Counted from the first letter of the stretch, positions 1 to 9,146 are shown. The stretch is DNA of 45,917 bases from Akkermansia sp. (GCA_017549485.1 JAFYUT010000039.1:1-45917), one strand, 5' to 3'. Numbers and translations: made by a program. The notes: a model not told the origin generated them from the letters alone.

Positions 1-177
1 CCCCTCATCAACGCTATACGCTACCGCAAGACTGAATGTGCTGAAATTATACGCCTTCTGCTGGAGGCCGGAGCTAATCCTAGCGTTAAAGATGCCGCAG
101 GCAAAACGGCCTTGGATTACGCAGAAGAAAAGGGGTACACCGCTACTATTCAACTCTTGAAACAAGCCAAGCCATGA
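1..177 (+). CDS. Ankyrin-repeat protein, C-terminal end (partial)
   Basis: The window opens inside a reading frame that runs from base 1 to a TGA at 175-177 and encodes 58 residues. The fragment contains a clear ankyrin helix pattern (AEIIRLLLEAGANPSVKD followed by GKTALDYAEEKGY), so it is the last one to two repeats of a longer ankyrin protein. Its stop codon overlaps the start of the next gene in an ATGA arrangement, so the two are probably co-transcribed and translationally coupled. The N-terminal part lies outside the window, so localisation and partner cannot be judged. Confidence 0.85.
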   Translation, partial: PLINAIRYRKTECAEIIRLLLEAGANPSVKDAAGKTALDYAEEKGYTATIQLLKQAKP

Positions 178-1364
178 AAACACTGCCTCTTTTCTGCACC
201 TATGCCTTGGTTGCACCGTGCATACTTGTGGCGAATGAAGAAGAAATTGCCCGCAATGCAGACATTATCTGTACCGCTCGACTCATTTATCAGGAAGGAG
301 AACAGCGACTTTGTAAAAAGGACGGTACAAACTATATCGAATACAGCAAAAAGACGTTATGGCAAGTTGACAAAGGATGGAAAGGCTGCCGCAGCGGGGA
401 GATTCTTCTGTCAACATTTTCAGACGTTGTAGCCACAACTGCTCCCTGGCCTAACGCTGATGGGAGCCCCATCTCGACACGTTATTTCCCGGATAAAGAA
501 ATGGTAGTGTCAGAATTGTTGCTTATTGACAAAGCAGAGTTCAAAAACGGAATCTATCACATCGGGCAATTAGGGGATAACTATATATGCCTATATTCAG
601 ACACGGACTTTTTTAAATACTATGCAAGCCCGGCAACGGAAACGGAGCAACAGCTTATTTCAGCCGTCGTCGATAATGACTTATCAAAAGTAAAGGAGTT
701 ATTGTCAGCCGGGGTAAATCCGAATACAGCCGATATACGTGACATGGAGTCACCGCTATACTTAGCTATCGGCGAAAAAGGGAACGCTGAATGTGACGGC
801 ACGCATCTTCGGACCGACTACCGAGAGGGCCAAACGGAAATGGCACGTGCTCTGCTGGAAGCCGGGGCTCAGCCCGATGCGCCGTCCACCACTTTATTAC
901 ACACGCCCCTCATGGAGGCAGCCAGAACAGCAGATGTGGAGTTAGCAACGATTCTGTTGCAAAAAGGCGCAGATGTTCACGCAAAGTCAAGCACAGGCAT
1001 GACAGCCCTTCACTTTGCCGCTGCGGAAGGTTCTCCCGAAATGGTCAAGCTCCTTTTAAACAACGGGGCATTACCCAACCTCTCCACAACAGACATGGGG
1101 TTCTTAAAGCTCCCGGAATCCCCACCGGGAATCACCCCACTGCATCTTGCCGCAGAAGCGGGACAAGCAGAATCCGTGCGTCTTTTGCTGCAAAGCGGAG
1201 CTTATGTTGACACTCCCGATTCTAAGGGAAACACACCCTACTTCTACGCAGCCATGATGAAACAGCATGACTGTATGGAAATTCTGCAAAACGCCGGAGC
1301 CGATACACAGTTTCGCAACAAAGACGGGCGTATCCCCGAAGAAGAAGCACAATGGTACCGATAA
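174..1364 (+). CDS. Secreted ankyrin-repeat protein
   Basis: 396 residues. Residues 1-20 look like a signal peptide (Lys3, hydrophobic core to about Ala20), so the product is probably exported. Residues 21-150 form an unrecognised, cysteine-containing N-terminal domain. From about residue 155 to the end there are roughly six ankyrin repeats, with recognisable GADVHAKSSTGMTALHFAA, GITPLHLAAEAG and GNTPYFYAA units, broken by a short insertion near residue 310. Ankyrin repeats mediate protein-protein binding; no enzymatic motif is seen. The start ATG overlaps the stop of another ankyrin gene by four bases, so this is a tandem family pair. A specific function cannot be assigned. Confidence 0.85.
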   Translation: MKTLPLFCTYALVAPCILVANEEEIARNADIICTARLIYQEGEQRLCKKDGTNYIEYSKKTLWQVDKGWKGCRSGEILLSTFSDVVATTAPWPNADGSPISTRYFPDKEMVVSELLLIDKAEFKNGIYHIGQLGDNYICLYSDTDFFKYYASPATETEQQLISAVVDNDLSKVKELLSAGVNPNTADIRDMESPLYLAIGEKGNAECDGTHLRTDYREGQTEMARALLEAGAQPDAPSTTLLHTPLMEAARTADVELATILLQKGADVHAKSSTGMTALHFAAAEGSPEMVKLLLNNGALPNLSTTDMGFLKLPESPPGITPLHLAAEAGQAESVRLLLQSGAYVDTPDSKGNTPYFYAAMMKQHDCMEILQNAGADTQFRNKDGRIPEEEAQWYR

Positions 1365-1424
1365 GTAGCACCGGCATTCTATGTCATATTACTCTACCGC
1401 ATCACAGTGGGGGCAGTGTTTGGC

Positions 1425-1454
1425 TTGACTAAATTTCGCGCCACATGTTAGAAT
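1425..1454 (+). promoter_or_regulatory. Promoter of the CDF transporter gene
   Basis: TTGACT (1425-1430), an 18-base spacer and TAGAAT (1449-1454) form a good sigma70-type promoter. The -10 box ends 12 bases before the ATG at 1467, so the predicted leader is only about 5 bases. No Shine-Dalgarno sequence fits in it. Confidence 0.7.
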
Positions 1455-1466
1455 GATTCTTTCAAG

Positions 1467-2861
1467 ATGACAGCAGACACCAAAAAGACAATCGCGGCGG
1501 TATCATCAGTAGTGTGGAGTGCGTTGCTCACGGTAATGAAATTCATTGTGGGTATCATAACGGGCTCACTGGGTATATTGTCGGAAGCGCTCCACAGTGC
1601 ATTGGATTTGTTGGCCGCGTTAGGGTCTCTGTTCGCAGTACGCATAGCCGCCCGACCGGCAGATGATGAGCACCCCTACGGGCACGGCAAAGTTGAGAAT
1701 CTGATGGCCTTGGTAGAAACAGCTCTGTTATTGGGTACGGCTGTTTGGGTCGTGATGGAAGCCGCAGAGCGACTGCTGAGTAACAACCCGGAGGCACTGC
1801 ATGTAGAAACAAGTATTTGGGCCTTTGCGGTGGTCATTGTCTCCATTGTGGTAGATATCAACCGTGCAGCCATGCTCAAGCGCGTGGCAAAAGAGACAAA
1901 AAGTGCAGCATTAGAGGCAGATGCCGCTCATTTTGCCTCCGATATATGGAGCAGCGCGGCAGTGTTACTTGGTATTACGGGGGCTGCCTGCGTTGGTTTT
2001 ACAGAACCCGGCACAGCCCTGCATTGGCTCTTATTAAGAGCAGACGTACTGGCATCTTTAGGCGTGGTGATTCTGATATTGCACATCTGTTGGGAGCTGG
2101 GCATGAAAGCAGTAAACAACCTGATGGACAAAAGCGATGGCGAAGCGGCAGAAAAGATTCGCAATTTGATGAAAACCCGTATGCCGGCTTACCCTGTTAC
2201 CCGCATGAGAGTACGCGAGGTGGGATTGAAGGTATACGCGGAGATTGAGGTTGCGGTGCCGCGAGAACTGCATGTAGACACCGCGCACGAAATTGCAGAT
2301 GCCATTGAGGAACTCATCGCCGCGGCCATTCCCGATGCCGAAACCATGGTACACATGCAACCCGGCAACACCCCCGATGACACCCCCGAGCTATTGATTC
2401 GCCGAATTGCCCTCACCCACCGTTTCGGTGTTCACGGGCTGGTACTGATGCATGCTGAGCAAGGGCTTATCATCTTTACTGATTTAGAGCTCCCCCCCAA
2501 TGCCACGTTGGAAGGGTGGCACGTTGCCATACAAGCATTCCGCAGTGAGGTACAACGCAAACTCAACGCCGACTCAGTAGTGGTGCATGTTGAGCCCGAT
2601 GTCCGCGAAATCCCGACATTCCGTACCCCCATCCCTACTGACTGGGAAAACAAGGTACGCCAAGCCATGATATCTCTCGGGGCACCACTGCCGACATCCA
2701 TTAAATTGTATACCAAAGCAGAAAGCCGACTCTGTATCGTTTCAATTCCCACAGAGTTTTCCCTCAATGTGCAGGAAAGCCACGAGCGTGTATCGTCTAT
2801 CAATAAACGGCTCCGAGCACAACTGCCGGATGTGGCAAAAATTATCGTTACGTACGAGTAA
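1467..2861 (+). CDS. Cation diffusion facilitator (CDF) family metal transporter
   Basis: 464-residue inner-membrane protein of the CDF/ZnT family, which exports divalent metals such as zinc, iron, manganese or cobalt by proton antiport. The first 220 residues hold the transmembrane bundle. The family metal-site motifs are present: HSALD preceded by Glu in TM2 and DAAHFASD in TM5, plus HPYGHGKVE after TM2. A cytoplasmic ferredoxin-like domain follows (VREVGLKVYAEIEVAVP, about residues 245-315). The protein then continues for about 150 residues beyond the usual CDF length of about 300, in what looks like one or two more similar alpha/beta domains. The metal specificity cannot be read from this. 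The stop lies 1 bp from the convergent beta-galactosidase stop. Confidence 0.9.
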   Translation: MTADTKKTIAAVSSVVWSALLTVMKFIVGIITGSLGILSEALHSALDLLAALGSLFAVRIAARPADDEHPYGHGKVENLMALVETALLLGTAVWVVMEAAERLLSNNPEALHVETSIWAFAVVIVSIVVDINRAAMLKRVAKETKSAALEADAAHFASDIWSSAAVLLGITGAACVGFTEPGTALHWLLLRADVLASLGVVILILHICWELGMKAVNNLMDKSDGEAAEKIRNLMKTRMPAYPVTRMRVREVGLKVYAEIEVAVPRELHVDTAHEIADAIEELIAAAIPDAETMVHMQPGNTPDDTPELLIRRIALTHRFGVHGLVLMHAEQGLIIFTDLELPPNATLEGWHVAIQAFRSEVQRKLNADSVVVHVEPDVREIPTFRTPIPTDWENKVRQAMISLGAPLPTSIKLYTKAESRLCIVSIPTEFSLNVQESHERVSSINKRLRAQLPDVAKIIVTYE

Positions 2862-2862
2862 T

Positions 2863-5796
2863 TTAACGGCGGAGCTCGTCTCGCGAGGCCTCTTTAACGC
2901 GCACGGAAACCACTTTTTCAGGTAACCCTGAGGCCTTGATAGTGAGCTTAACCGTACCGGAGCCCTTGCGTTTGGCACGCAAAACAACAAGAATACGCCC
3001 ATTAAAAAATTCCTGCTTAGAATCTTGCATGCAGGTATCATCAATAGGGTTGCCGTTGCAGCACCCTATAAGCTCTGCCGGGCCATCTACAGAAAATGTA
3101 ACTTTGCGACAGTCTGTGGGGATAACGTAGCCATCACTATCTTCCAGAGCTAAGGAGATGAACGACAAATCCCGACCATCGCCGATAATTTCTTTACGAT
3201 CCACAGAAGCGCTTACAACGGAAGCCTTGCCGGTAGTAACACGCTCTGCAACCGCCCAAGGCTTACCGTTTTTACGCACGACAACCTTGATTTCACCGGG
3301 TTGGTATTTAACATCTTCCCACACAAAGCGATACGCATTCTTGCACACTTTTACCCCGGCTTGGTTAAAATGGTCTCCTTCCCCCTTACGGCGCACTCCT
3401 TGACTTTTGCCGTTTAGGAAAAGCTCTGCCTCATCTCCCGAAGAAAAGCACATAACAGGTGTCACCTGCCCCTCTCTGCCACGCCAATTCCAATGAGGCA
3501 GCAAATGAGCAAACTTTTCATCTGCGGCCCAACGACTGCGGTATAGATAATACGTGTCTTTGGGAAACCCGGCTAAGTCTATAATTCCGAAATATGAGCT
3601 ACGGGAAGGCGCCTTGTTGCCCAATTTACGGAACTCCCTCATAATGGCTTTACGCTCAGCTTCGGGCAAATGTTTGATATTATTCTCAATAGAAGCATCT
3701 TGATTATAGGGTGTAGGCTCACCCAAGTAATCAAACCCGGTCCACACAAACTCGCCGGCAACACGAGGTACCGCGTCTTGCACGGTAAACTCCACATCCG
3801 GGCAATAGCCCCACCCGGGGGCCGATAATCCGTATGCACTCACCTGAAACGGCACTGCGCCCTCTCCGGTGTATCCGCCATTCACGCCCCAACGCAGGGG
3901 GAATACATAGGTATCTCTAGTCCCCACGCAAGAGGCCGTCTCAGAGCCGTAAAAAGGCATCTCCGCACGTTTCCCCGCATAGCCGGCATAGTGAGATGGC
4001 TTATAGTTGTAGCCGAAAGTTCCCTGCGTGTCTCCAAAACCGTTGTAGGCACCATCAGCAGCATTGGTTCCCACCGTGTACGGTCGGGTGGAGTCGTATT
4101 GCAACATTTCATCCCTCAGATTTTCAGAGATACTCACGCCGTCTCCACGTGTAATCTCAGGCACCTCATTACCGCCGCTCCAAGCAATGATGCAGGGATG
4201 ATTGCGGTCTCTGAGCATGAATTGACGCACATCTTTTTTCCACCATGAGTTCCAAAAAACGTGGTAACCATTGACCTTGTCATATTTACGATATTTCCAG
4301 ATATCGAAGAGCTCATCAACCACCAACATGCCGTGTTTATCACACAAATCAAGAACCTGAGGCGCAGGAGGATTATGAGTCATGCGTATGGCATTGCAAC
4401 CCATAGATTTCAGGATTTCTATCTTGCGCTCATACGCGCGCTCATGAAATGCGGCCCCCAATGGACCCAGGTCATGATGCTCACACACGCCCTTTATTTG
4501 GACGCGTTGCCCATTAAGAAAGAATCCCTCGGGGCGCCACTCAATCGCTCGCACCCCGAATGGCGTGGTACGGGAGTCCAACTCCTCAGCATCACTCAGC
4601 AGCGTTGTTTTCAGTTCATACATGTGAGGAGTCTCACAACTCCATAACTTGGGGGAAGGCAATTCCACTTCTTGCTCAATGGTTTCGGATTCACCGGCAG
4701 CAATGCTCAATTTTTTAGGTGCAGATTTGCTGTTATGTACCTGCTGTTGTACTGTTACCTCTGCAGTACATTTACCGGTATTGCACACCGTGGTTTGTAC
4801 TCTTACAGTGGCTGAGTTCTCACTTATTTGCGGAGTCGTTACATAAACACCCCATTGGTCAATGTGCACGGGGGCAGTTCTTTCCAGCCAGACATGGCGG
4901 TAAATACCGGAACCCGGGTACCAGCGAGTTGACTGAGGCCTATTACTTGCCAGCACAGCCACTACATTCTTTTTACCCTCACGCAGATGGGGTGTCATAT
5001 CCACCCGAAATGAGCTGTAACCATACGCCCACTCCCCTGCCTTTTTACCGTTCACAAACACCTGAGGACATGACATAACACCGTCAAAATCCAGATAATA
5101 ACGTTCCTTTTCTGCGCTAAAATCAGCAGGTAGAACAAACTCACGCCGGTACCAACCATGGCCCACCCACGGCAATTTACCTGTTTCGTTCGGTTCATCG
5201 GGCAAGAACTTGCTTTCTATCGCCCAATCATGCGGCAACTGCACCTTGCGAAACCCTTTAGCCGCATAACCGGGCATTGCCTCTTTGTATAAAGGCGGCA
5301 AATCCAAAGCCTTACCTTGAGCATCGCAAAAAATGACCTCTCGAATACTGGCCCAGTTATCTTTTCCGGTGACTGTAATTTTAAGAGACTGAATCGTACG
5401 CCCGCCGATGTGAATAAGAGACTCTTTTCCTTGATTTTCGAGTTCTTTGGTTTCACTTTTTTTACCGTAAGAAAGATGAACACTTGCCTTTTTGGGGCTA
5501 TCATTTTCCCAAACAATGCGCAGGGTATGTACTTTCTGCTTAAGGCGGGGAGAAATACTCAGATAATGCCCTGTTTTAGCATCCGTTGCAGCCCAGCGGG
5601 TAGCCAACCAACCATCCACGGCTTTTGAGGCTTCATTGCCGAGTTCTTCACAATCGGCTTTTACCCAATCCCCCTGCACAACAGCATTACCTTTGCCCCC
5701 ATACTTGAACTCCCAGCCGTTATCAAAAGAAATACGAGAACCGGCAAGGGCAGACAACGCTCCCAAACACAGTAAGACTACGGTTCTCAACATCAT
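2863..5796 (-). CDS. Secreted GH2 beta-galactosidase with nested discoidin-like domain
   Basis: Glycoside hydrolase family 2, 977 residues from the ATG at 5796 (a TTG three codons upstream is less likely). An N-terminal signal peptide (MMLRTVVLLCLGALSALAG) predicts export. The GH2 core shows HDWAIES in the sugar-binding domain, the acid/base Glu in WSGGNEVPE and the probable nucleophile in FYGSET. C-terminal domains follow and include an Ig-like region. It should hydrolyse beta-galactosides from host glycans or plant polymers; the linkage is not readable. Unusually, the first GH2 strand (ISFDNGWEFKYG) is separated from the HDWAIES segment by about 120 residues that resemble an F5/8-type C carbohydrate-binding module (ASKAVDGWLATRW). 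It is transcribed alone. Confidence 0.9.
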   Translation of the reverse strand: MMLRTVVLLCLGALSALAGSRISFDNGWEFKYGGKGNAVVQGDWVKADCEELGNEASKAVDGWLATRWAATDAKTGHYLSISPRLKQKVHTLRIVWENDSPKKASVHLSYGKKSETKELENQGKESLIHIGGRTIQSLKITVTGKDNWASIREVIFCDAQGKALDLPPLYKEAMPGYAAKGFRKVQLPHDWAIESKFLPDEPNETGKLPWVGHGWYRREFVLPADFSAEKERYYLDFDGVMSCPQVFVNGKKAGEWAYGYSSFRVDMTPHLREGKKNVVAVLASNRPQSTRWYPGSGIYRHVWLERTAPVHIDQWGVYVTTPQISENSATVRVQTTVCNTGKCTAEVTVQQQVHNSKSAPKKLSIAAGESETIEQEVELPSPKLWSCETPHMYELKTTLLSDAEELDSRTTPFGVRAIEWRPEGFFLNGQRVQIKGVCEHHDLGPLGAAFHERAYERKIEILKSMGCNAIRMTHNPPAPQVLDLCDKHGMLVVDELFDIWKYRKYDKVNGYHVFWNSWWKKDVRQFMLRDRNHPCIIAWSGGNEVPEITRGDGVSISENLRDEMLQYDSTRPYTVGTNAADGAYNGFGDTQGTFGYNYKPSHYAGYAGKRAEMPFYGSETASCVGTRDTYVFPLRWGVNGGYTGEGAVPFQVSAYGLSAPGWGYCPDVEFTVQDAVPRVAGEFVWTGFDYLGEPTPYNQDASIENNIKHLPEAERKAIMREFRKLGNKAPSRSSYFGIIDLAGFPKDTYYLYRSRWAADEKFAHLLPHWNWRGREGQVTPVMCFSSGDEAELFLNGKSQGVRRKGEGDHFNQAGVKVCKNAYRFVWEDVKYQPGEIKVVVRKNGKPWAVAERVTTGKASVVSASVDRKEIIGDGRDLSFISLALEDSDGYVIPTDCRKVTFSVDGPAELIGCCNGNPIDDTCMQDSKQEFFNGRILVVLRAKRKGSGTVKLTIKASGLPEKVVSVRVKEASRDELRR

Positions 5797-5803
5797 TAAC
5801 TGC

Positions 5804-5832
5804 AAGCTACCACAATTCCTATCTCATGACAA
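5804..5832 (-). promoter_or_regulatory. Candidate promoter of the beta-galactosidase gene
   Basis: On the minus strand TTGTCA (5827-5832), a 17-base spacer and TAGCTT (5804-5809) lie just upstream of the ATG at 5796, leaving 7 bases between the -10 box and the start codon. The -10 box is a weak match (TAGCTT), but the spacing agrees with the leaderless pattern of the other genes here. Confidence 0.45.
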
Positions 5833-5880
5833 GAGAAAAAACAGACTTCACAAAAAACTGAGGCATGGCATGATTGTTTC

Positions 5881-5910
5881 TTGATAGAACAAAATACAGT
5901 ATGTTATACT
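5881..5910 (+). promoter_or_regulatory. Leaderless promoter of the M23 peptidase-nadD operon
   Basis: TTGATA (5881-5886), an 18-base spacer and TATACT (5905-5910), followed by exactly 6 bases and then ATG at 5917. Transcription would start at or next to the A of the ATG, giving a leaderless mRNA. The frame is open upstream to a TTG at 5881, but that codon is part of the -35 box, so the ATG is the real start. Confidence 0.75.
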
Positions 5911-5916
5911 GTGGGC

Positions 5917-6600
5917 ATGGTACGTTTTATTCGAATCATCGCGGCAGTTGCAGTCTTTTTGATAAGCCTTGGCGCTCAACATGCAGAAGCTACCGTGTGG
6001 GCAAAATTTTCTGAAGACGGCAAGTGGGCTCTGGTTCCGCTGGCAGATGGTTTTGATTTTCCCGTGGGTAAACCCAATGGCGATGGGTATTACAAAGCCA
6101 GAGGCTTGCGCCTGAAATCCCCCCGTCACTTGGGTGAAGACTGGAACGGCAATGGCGGTGGCGATTCGGATTTGGGAGACCCGGTGTACACAATTGGGCA
6201 CGGGCTTGTTACCTATGCTGATGACGCCAAAGGGCGCTGGGGCAAGGTGGTGATTGTGCGCCACGCATTCCGCGACCCTAAAAGCGGGCGCGTGCTTTGC
6301 TGCCAAACGCTGTACGGGCATTTAGACCGTATCGATGTAAAATTAGGGCAGTTGGTGGGGCGAGGTGACCAAGTTGGCACGATAGGCACTAACAACGGCA
6401 TGTTCCCTGCCCACCTGCACGCGGAGCTTCACTACAATATCTTGGCCAACTGCGGCCAACAAGGCATCCCCAAAACGGCAAAGAACTACGGGGATCTCAC
6501 CTCTTTCATCAATCACTATCGCAGATTGAAGAGAGAACTCACCTTTGTAAAAGTTCCCGTGGGGTGTTTCTTACCCTATAAGGACACAGAAGGACTGTAA
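5917..6600 (+). CDS. Secreted M23 (LytM-type) metallopeptidase
   Basis: 227 residues with a signal peptide (MVRFIRIIAAVAVFLISLGAQHAEA), so it is exported. The LytM/lysostaphin fold motifs are visible: HLGEDW (zinc ligands His and Asp), a central YGHLD and HLHAEL (HxH). Family members cut peptide cross-links in peptidoglycan or regulate amidases; because the zinc ligands are kept, this one is probably an active endopeptidase. There are no extra LysM or SH3 domains. The ATG at 5917 is preferred over a TTG 36 bases upstream because it begins the signal peptide and lies 6 bases after a -10 box. It is the first gene of an operon with nadD (22-base gap) and an acyltransferase gene. Confidence 0.88.
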   Translation: MVRFIRIIAAVAVFLISLGAQHAEATVWAKFSEDGKWALVPLADGFDFPVGKPNGDGYYKARGLRLKSPRHLGEDWNGNGGGDSDLGDPVYTIGHGLVTYADDAKGRWGKVVIVRHAFRDPKSGRVLCCQTLYGHLDRIDVKLGQLVGRGDQVGTIGTNNGMFPAHLHAELHYNILANCGQQGIPKTAKNYGDLTSFINHYRRLKRELTFVKVPVGCFLPYKDTEGL

Positions 6601-6622
6601 ACAGTAAAAATAGGGCCGGGGT

Positions 6623-7180
6623 ATGAAGACTTGTTTATTCGGCGGTTCGTTCGACCCCATCCACGCGGGGCATCTGGCTATAGCCGAAGCGGCTGTAACA
6701 CGAGCAGGCTTGGATAGCGTTGTGTTTCTGCCGGCGGCGTGTTCACCGTTCAAAACAGGTAAAGGTTCATATTTCACTCCGCAGCAAAGGTTGGATATGC
6801 TCTACCGAGCCACTCAGAGCTTGGCTTGGGCAACGGTGTCGGATTTGGATTTGATTCTGCCGCCCCCCAGCTGGAGCTGGCGCATTGTAGAGGTGTGGAA
6901 ACAACAACACCCACAAGATGAGCTCTATTGGTTGATGGGCACTGACCAATGGGAGCAGCTGCACAAATGGGCTCGCTACGATTACCTGACCGAGCATTTG
7001 CACTTCATCGTATACCATCGTGACACGCCCCCGCAACCGAGAAATGGAGTGAAAGCCACCTTCATTGCCGGCTCACACCCGGCCTCCTCTTCGGCCATAC
7101 GCCATGCACTGCAACACAACGGTGATTTCCCCCGAGACTGGATACCGCAGGGGCTGGAGAAGTATCCTCTTACGCATTGA
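6623..7180 (+). CDS. nadD: Nicotinate-nucleotide adenylyltransferase
   Basis: 185 residues, the normal size for NadD. It transfers AMP from ATP to nicotinate mononucleotide to give deamido-NAD in NAD biosynthesis (cytoplasm). The nucleotidyltransferase signature GSFDPIHAGH is at residues 8-17, WLMGTDQW matches the conserved central motif, and the C-terminal SSSAIR fits the S-x-x-x-I-R ATP-binding motif. It is the second gene of the operon, 22 bases after the M23 peptidase and 6 before the acyltransferase. No Shine-Dalgarno sequence precedes the ATG. Confidence 0.95.
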   Translation: MKTCLFGGSFDPIHAGHLAIAEAAVTRAGLDSVVFLPAACSPFKTGKGSYFTPQQRLDMLYRATQSLAWATVSDLDLILPPPSWSWRIVEVWKQQHPQDELYWLMGTDQWEQLHKWARYDYLTEHLHFIVYHRDTPPQPRNGVKATFIAGSHPASSSAIRHALQHNGDFPRDWIPQGLEKYPLTH

Positions 7181-7186
7181 ATCACC

Positions 7187-8218
7187 ATGAACAACAGCGA
7201 ACAGAAAAAAACTATTTTTTACCTCAGCGTGCTGACGGTAATATCTTCTCTGGCCGTTGTAATACTACACTGTAACGGTGTATTCTGGCATAAACCCACC
7301 GGTGATGTGTGGACAACAGCCTGCCTGATTGAGTCTATATTTTATTTTGCCGTACCCGTTTTTTTCATGATTAGCGGCTGTACCCTCATAGATTACGGCA
7401 AACGATACAGCACGGCACAATTTTTCCGCAAACGGGCCAAGCGTACGTTGTTACCGTTTCTCGTATGGTCTGGCATAGCTGCGGTATTCATGTGGACACA
7501 GGCCCCTCAGGAGAACTGGAGTGTGGGATATGTGGTAGCAGGCATATTAAACCACCGCTTCATGGATATTTATTGGTTTTTCCTGCCGTTGTTCGCCATC
7601 TATCTGAGTATGCCCGTTCTGACGGATATTCAGCATAAGGTACGTTCGTTCACCTATATGGCAGGGTTCGGCCTGGTTACCATCTGCACATTCGGATTTT
7701 TGAGAGCATGCGGTGTACCGGACATCCCCTATAGCTTGGCAGCCCCTGTATGCGGTGGATTTTTGGTATACCCTTTACTGGGCTATGTGCTGCACCACCA
7801 CGAGTTGACTCGCTCGGTGAGATGGCTGCTTTATGCCGCCGGTATAGGGGCAACAGCCGCGCATTTCGGTGTCACCTACACCTATACTCCGGAGGGAGGG
7901 GACATCTTCGGTTTATTCTCTGATTACCTTCATATCAGCACAGTCATGCAAGCGTGTGCCGTCTTTGTATTCGTAAAATACAATGCTCAGTTCCTCAACA
8001 GGCAAGAAAAAATAAGACAAGCCATTCTTTACATTCAGCCGGCAGCCTTAGGCATCTATTTAAGCCATCAATACATCATTTACCTCATGAACGAAATCGG
8101 GGTGAATGAGGGCTCTCTACTCTACCGCACAGCCGGAGCGGTGAGCATTTACCTGATACTGGCCGTAGTGATACGCCAATTGCAACGGGTACGTTGGTTA
8201 CGCGTACTTTTCCCCTGA
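7187..8218 (+). CDS. Membrane acyltransferase (acyltransferase-3 family)
   Basis: 343 residues with about ten hydrophobic membrane segments. The N-terminal region has the family features: VVILHCNGVFWH (conserved His in TM1), FFMISGCTLIDYG and then a basic FFRKRAKRTLLPFLVW. Proteins of this family move acyl groups (often acetyl) onto extracytoplasmic glycans, lipopolysaccharide or peptidoglycan. The substrate is not readable. Its place behind a peptidoglycan peptidase gene hints at envelope modification, but this is inference. The stop is followed by a new promoter at 8247. Confidence 0.85.
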   Translation: MNNSEQKKTIFYLSVLTVISSLAVVILHCNGVFWHKPTGDVWTTACLIESIFYFAVPVFFMISGCTLIDYGKRYSTAQFFRKRAKRTLLPFLVWSGIAAVFMWTQAPQENWSVGYVVAGILNHRFMDIYWFFLPLFAIYLSMPVLTDIQHKVRSFTYMAGFGLVTICTFGFLRACGVPDIPYSLAAPVCGGFLVYPLLGYVLHHHELTRSVRWLLYAAGIGATAAHFGVTYTYTPEGGDIFGLFSDYLHISTVMQACAVFVFVKYNAQFLNRQEKIRQAILYIQPAALGIYLSHQYIIYLMNEIGVNEGSLLYRTAGAVSIYLILAVVIRQLQRVRWLRVLFP

Positions 8219-8246
8219 TTTTCTGCCGTAAAATAAGGCATACGTC

Positions 8247-8275
8247 TTGCACTGCATGCGCACGCGTGGTATACT
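8247..8275 (+). promoter_or_regulatory. Leaderless promoter of the amidase-oxidoreductase-hrpA operon
   Basis: TTGCAC (8247-8252), a 17-base spacer and TATACT (8270-8275), then exactly 6 bases to the ATG at 8282. The transcript should begin at the start codon. Confidence 0.75.
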
Positions 8276-8281
8276 GAGCCC

Positions 8282-9136
8282 ATGCCCAAAATCGCACTGA
8301 TTCAGCAAGAGGCCGTAGCAGACCCGGCAGAAAACAAGCGTATGCAAATGCAGTCTATTCGTGAAGCTGCCGCAGGCGGTGCTCAAATTATCTGCACGCA
8401 AGAGATGTGCACCACGCTGTACTTCTGCCGCACTCAGGATTGCGAACTGTTCAACACAGCAGACCCCATACCGGGAGAATGGACAGATGAGCTGTGCGAA
8501 CTGGCAAAAGAGCTGGGGGTAGTTATTGTAGCTGCCGGTTTTGAAAAACGCGCCACGGGTATTTACCACAACACGGCATGGGTAATTGATGCAGACGGCA
8601 AGTTCTTGGGGGTGTACCGCAAGATGCATATACCGCAAGACCCGGGCTTTGAAGAGAAGTTCTACTTTACCCCCGGAGACTTGGGATACAAGTGCTTTGA
8701 CACCCGCTACGGCCGCATCGGCGTACTGATTTGCTGGGATCAATGGTACCCCGAAGCAGCACGTCTCACCGCCATGCAAGGAGCAGAAATCATCTTTTAC
8801 CCCACGGCTATAGGCTGGATTCCCGGAGAAGAAGCTCTCTACACAGCCCAACACTGTGCGTGGGAAACCGTACAGAGAGGGCATGCCGTGGCCAACGGTT
8901 GCTACGTGTGTGCCGTAAACCGCTGCGGCGTGGAGGGCGAAACAACGTTCTGGGGGCAAAGCTTTGTAGCTGATTATTGCGGGCAAATAGTAGCCAAAGC
9001 CCCGGTGAAAGACCGCACTATTTTGTACGCAGATTTGGATTTGAATGCACTGGAAGCGCACCGCCGCATTTGGCCATTCTTCCGAGACCGCCGCATAGAT
9101 TCATACAACGGCATCACTCAACGCTGGGGAAAATAA
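8282..9136 (+). CDS. aguB: N-carbamoylputrescine amidase (nitrilase superfamily)
   Basis: 284 residues, the typical length. It hydrolyses N-carbamoylputrescine to putrescine, CO2 and ammonia in the agmatine route to polyamines (cytoplasm). The nitrilase Glu-Lys-Cys triad is readable: Glu in CTQEMC, Lys in YRKMHIPQDPGFEEKFYF and Cys in GVLICWDQWYPEAAR. The last block, with the HIPQDPGF stretch, is characteristic of the AguB subgroup. First gene of an operon; the oxidoreductase follows after 10 bases. An agmatine deiminase gene (aguA) is not in the window. Confidence 0.92.
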   Translation: MPKIALIQQEAVADPAENKRMQMQSIREAAAGGAQIICTQEMCTTLYFCRTQDCELFNTADPIPGEWTDELCELAKELGVVIVAAGFEKRATGIYHNTAWVIDADGKFLGVYRKMHIPQDPGFEEKFYFTPGDLGYKCFDTRYGRIGVLICWDQWYPEAARLTAMQGAEIIFYPTAIGWIPGEEALYTAQHCAWETVQRGHAVANGCYVCAVNRCGVEGETTFWGQSFVADYCGQIVAKAPVKDRTILYADLDLNALEAHRRIWPFFRDRRIDSYNGITQRWGK

Positions 9137-9146
9137 CACCCGAAAC

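Noticed and set aside
5881..5916. TTG-initiated extension of the M23 peptidase gene
   Set aside because: The TTG is the -35 box of the promoter, and the signal peptide begins at ATG 5917.
8198..9061. 287-codon open frame on the minus strand opposite aguB
   Set aside because: Its sequence is Cys/His/Arg-rich without motifs, and the plus-strand frame has the full nitrilase triad.
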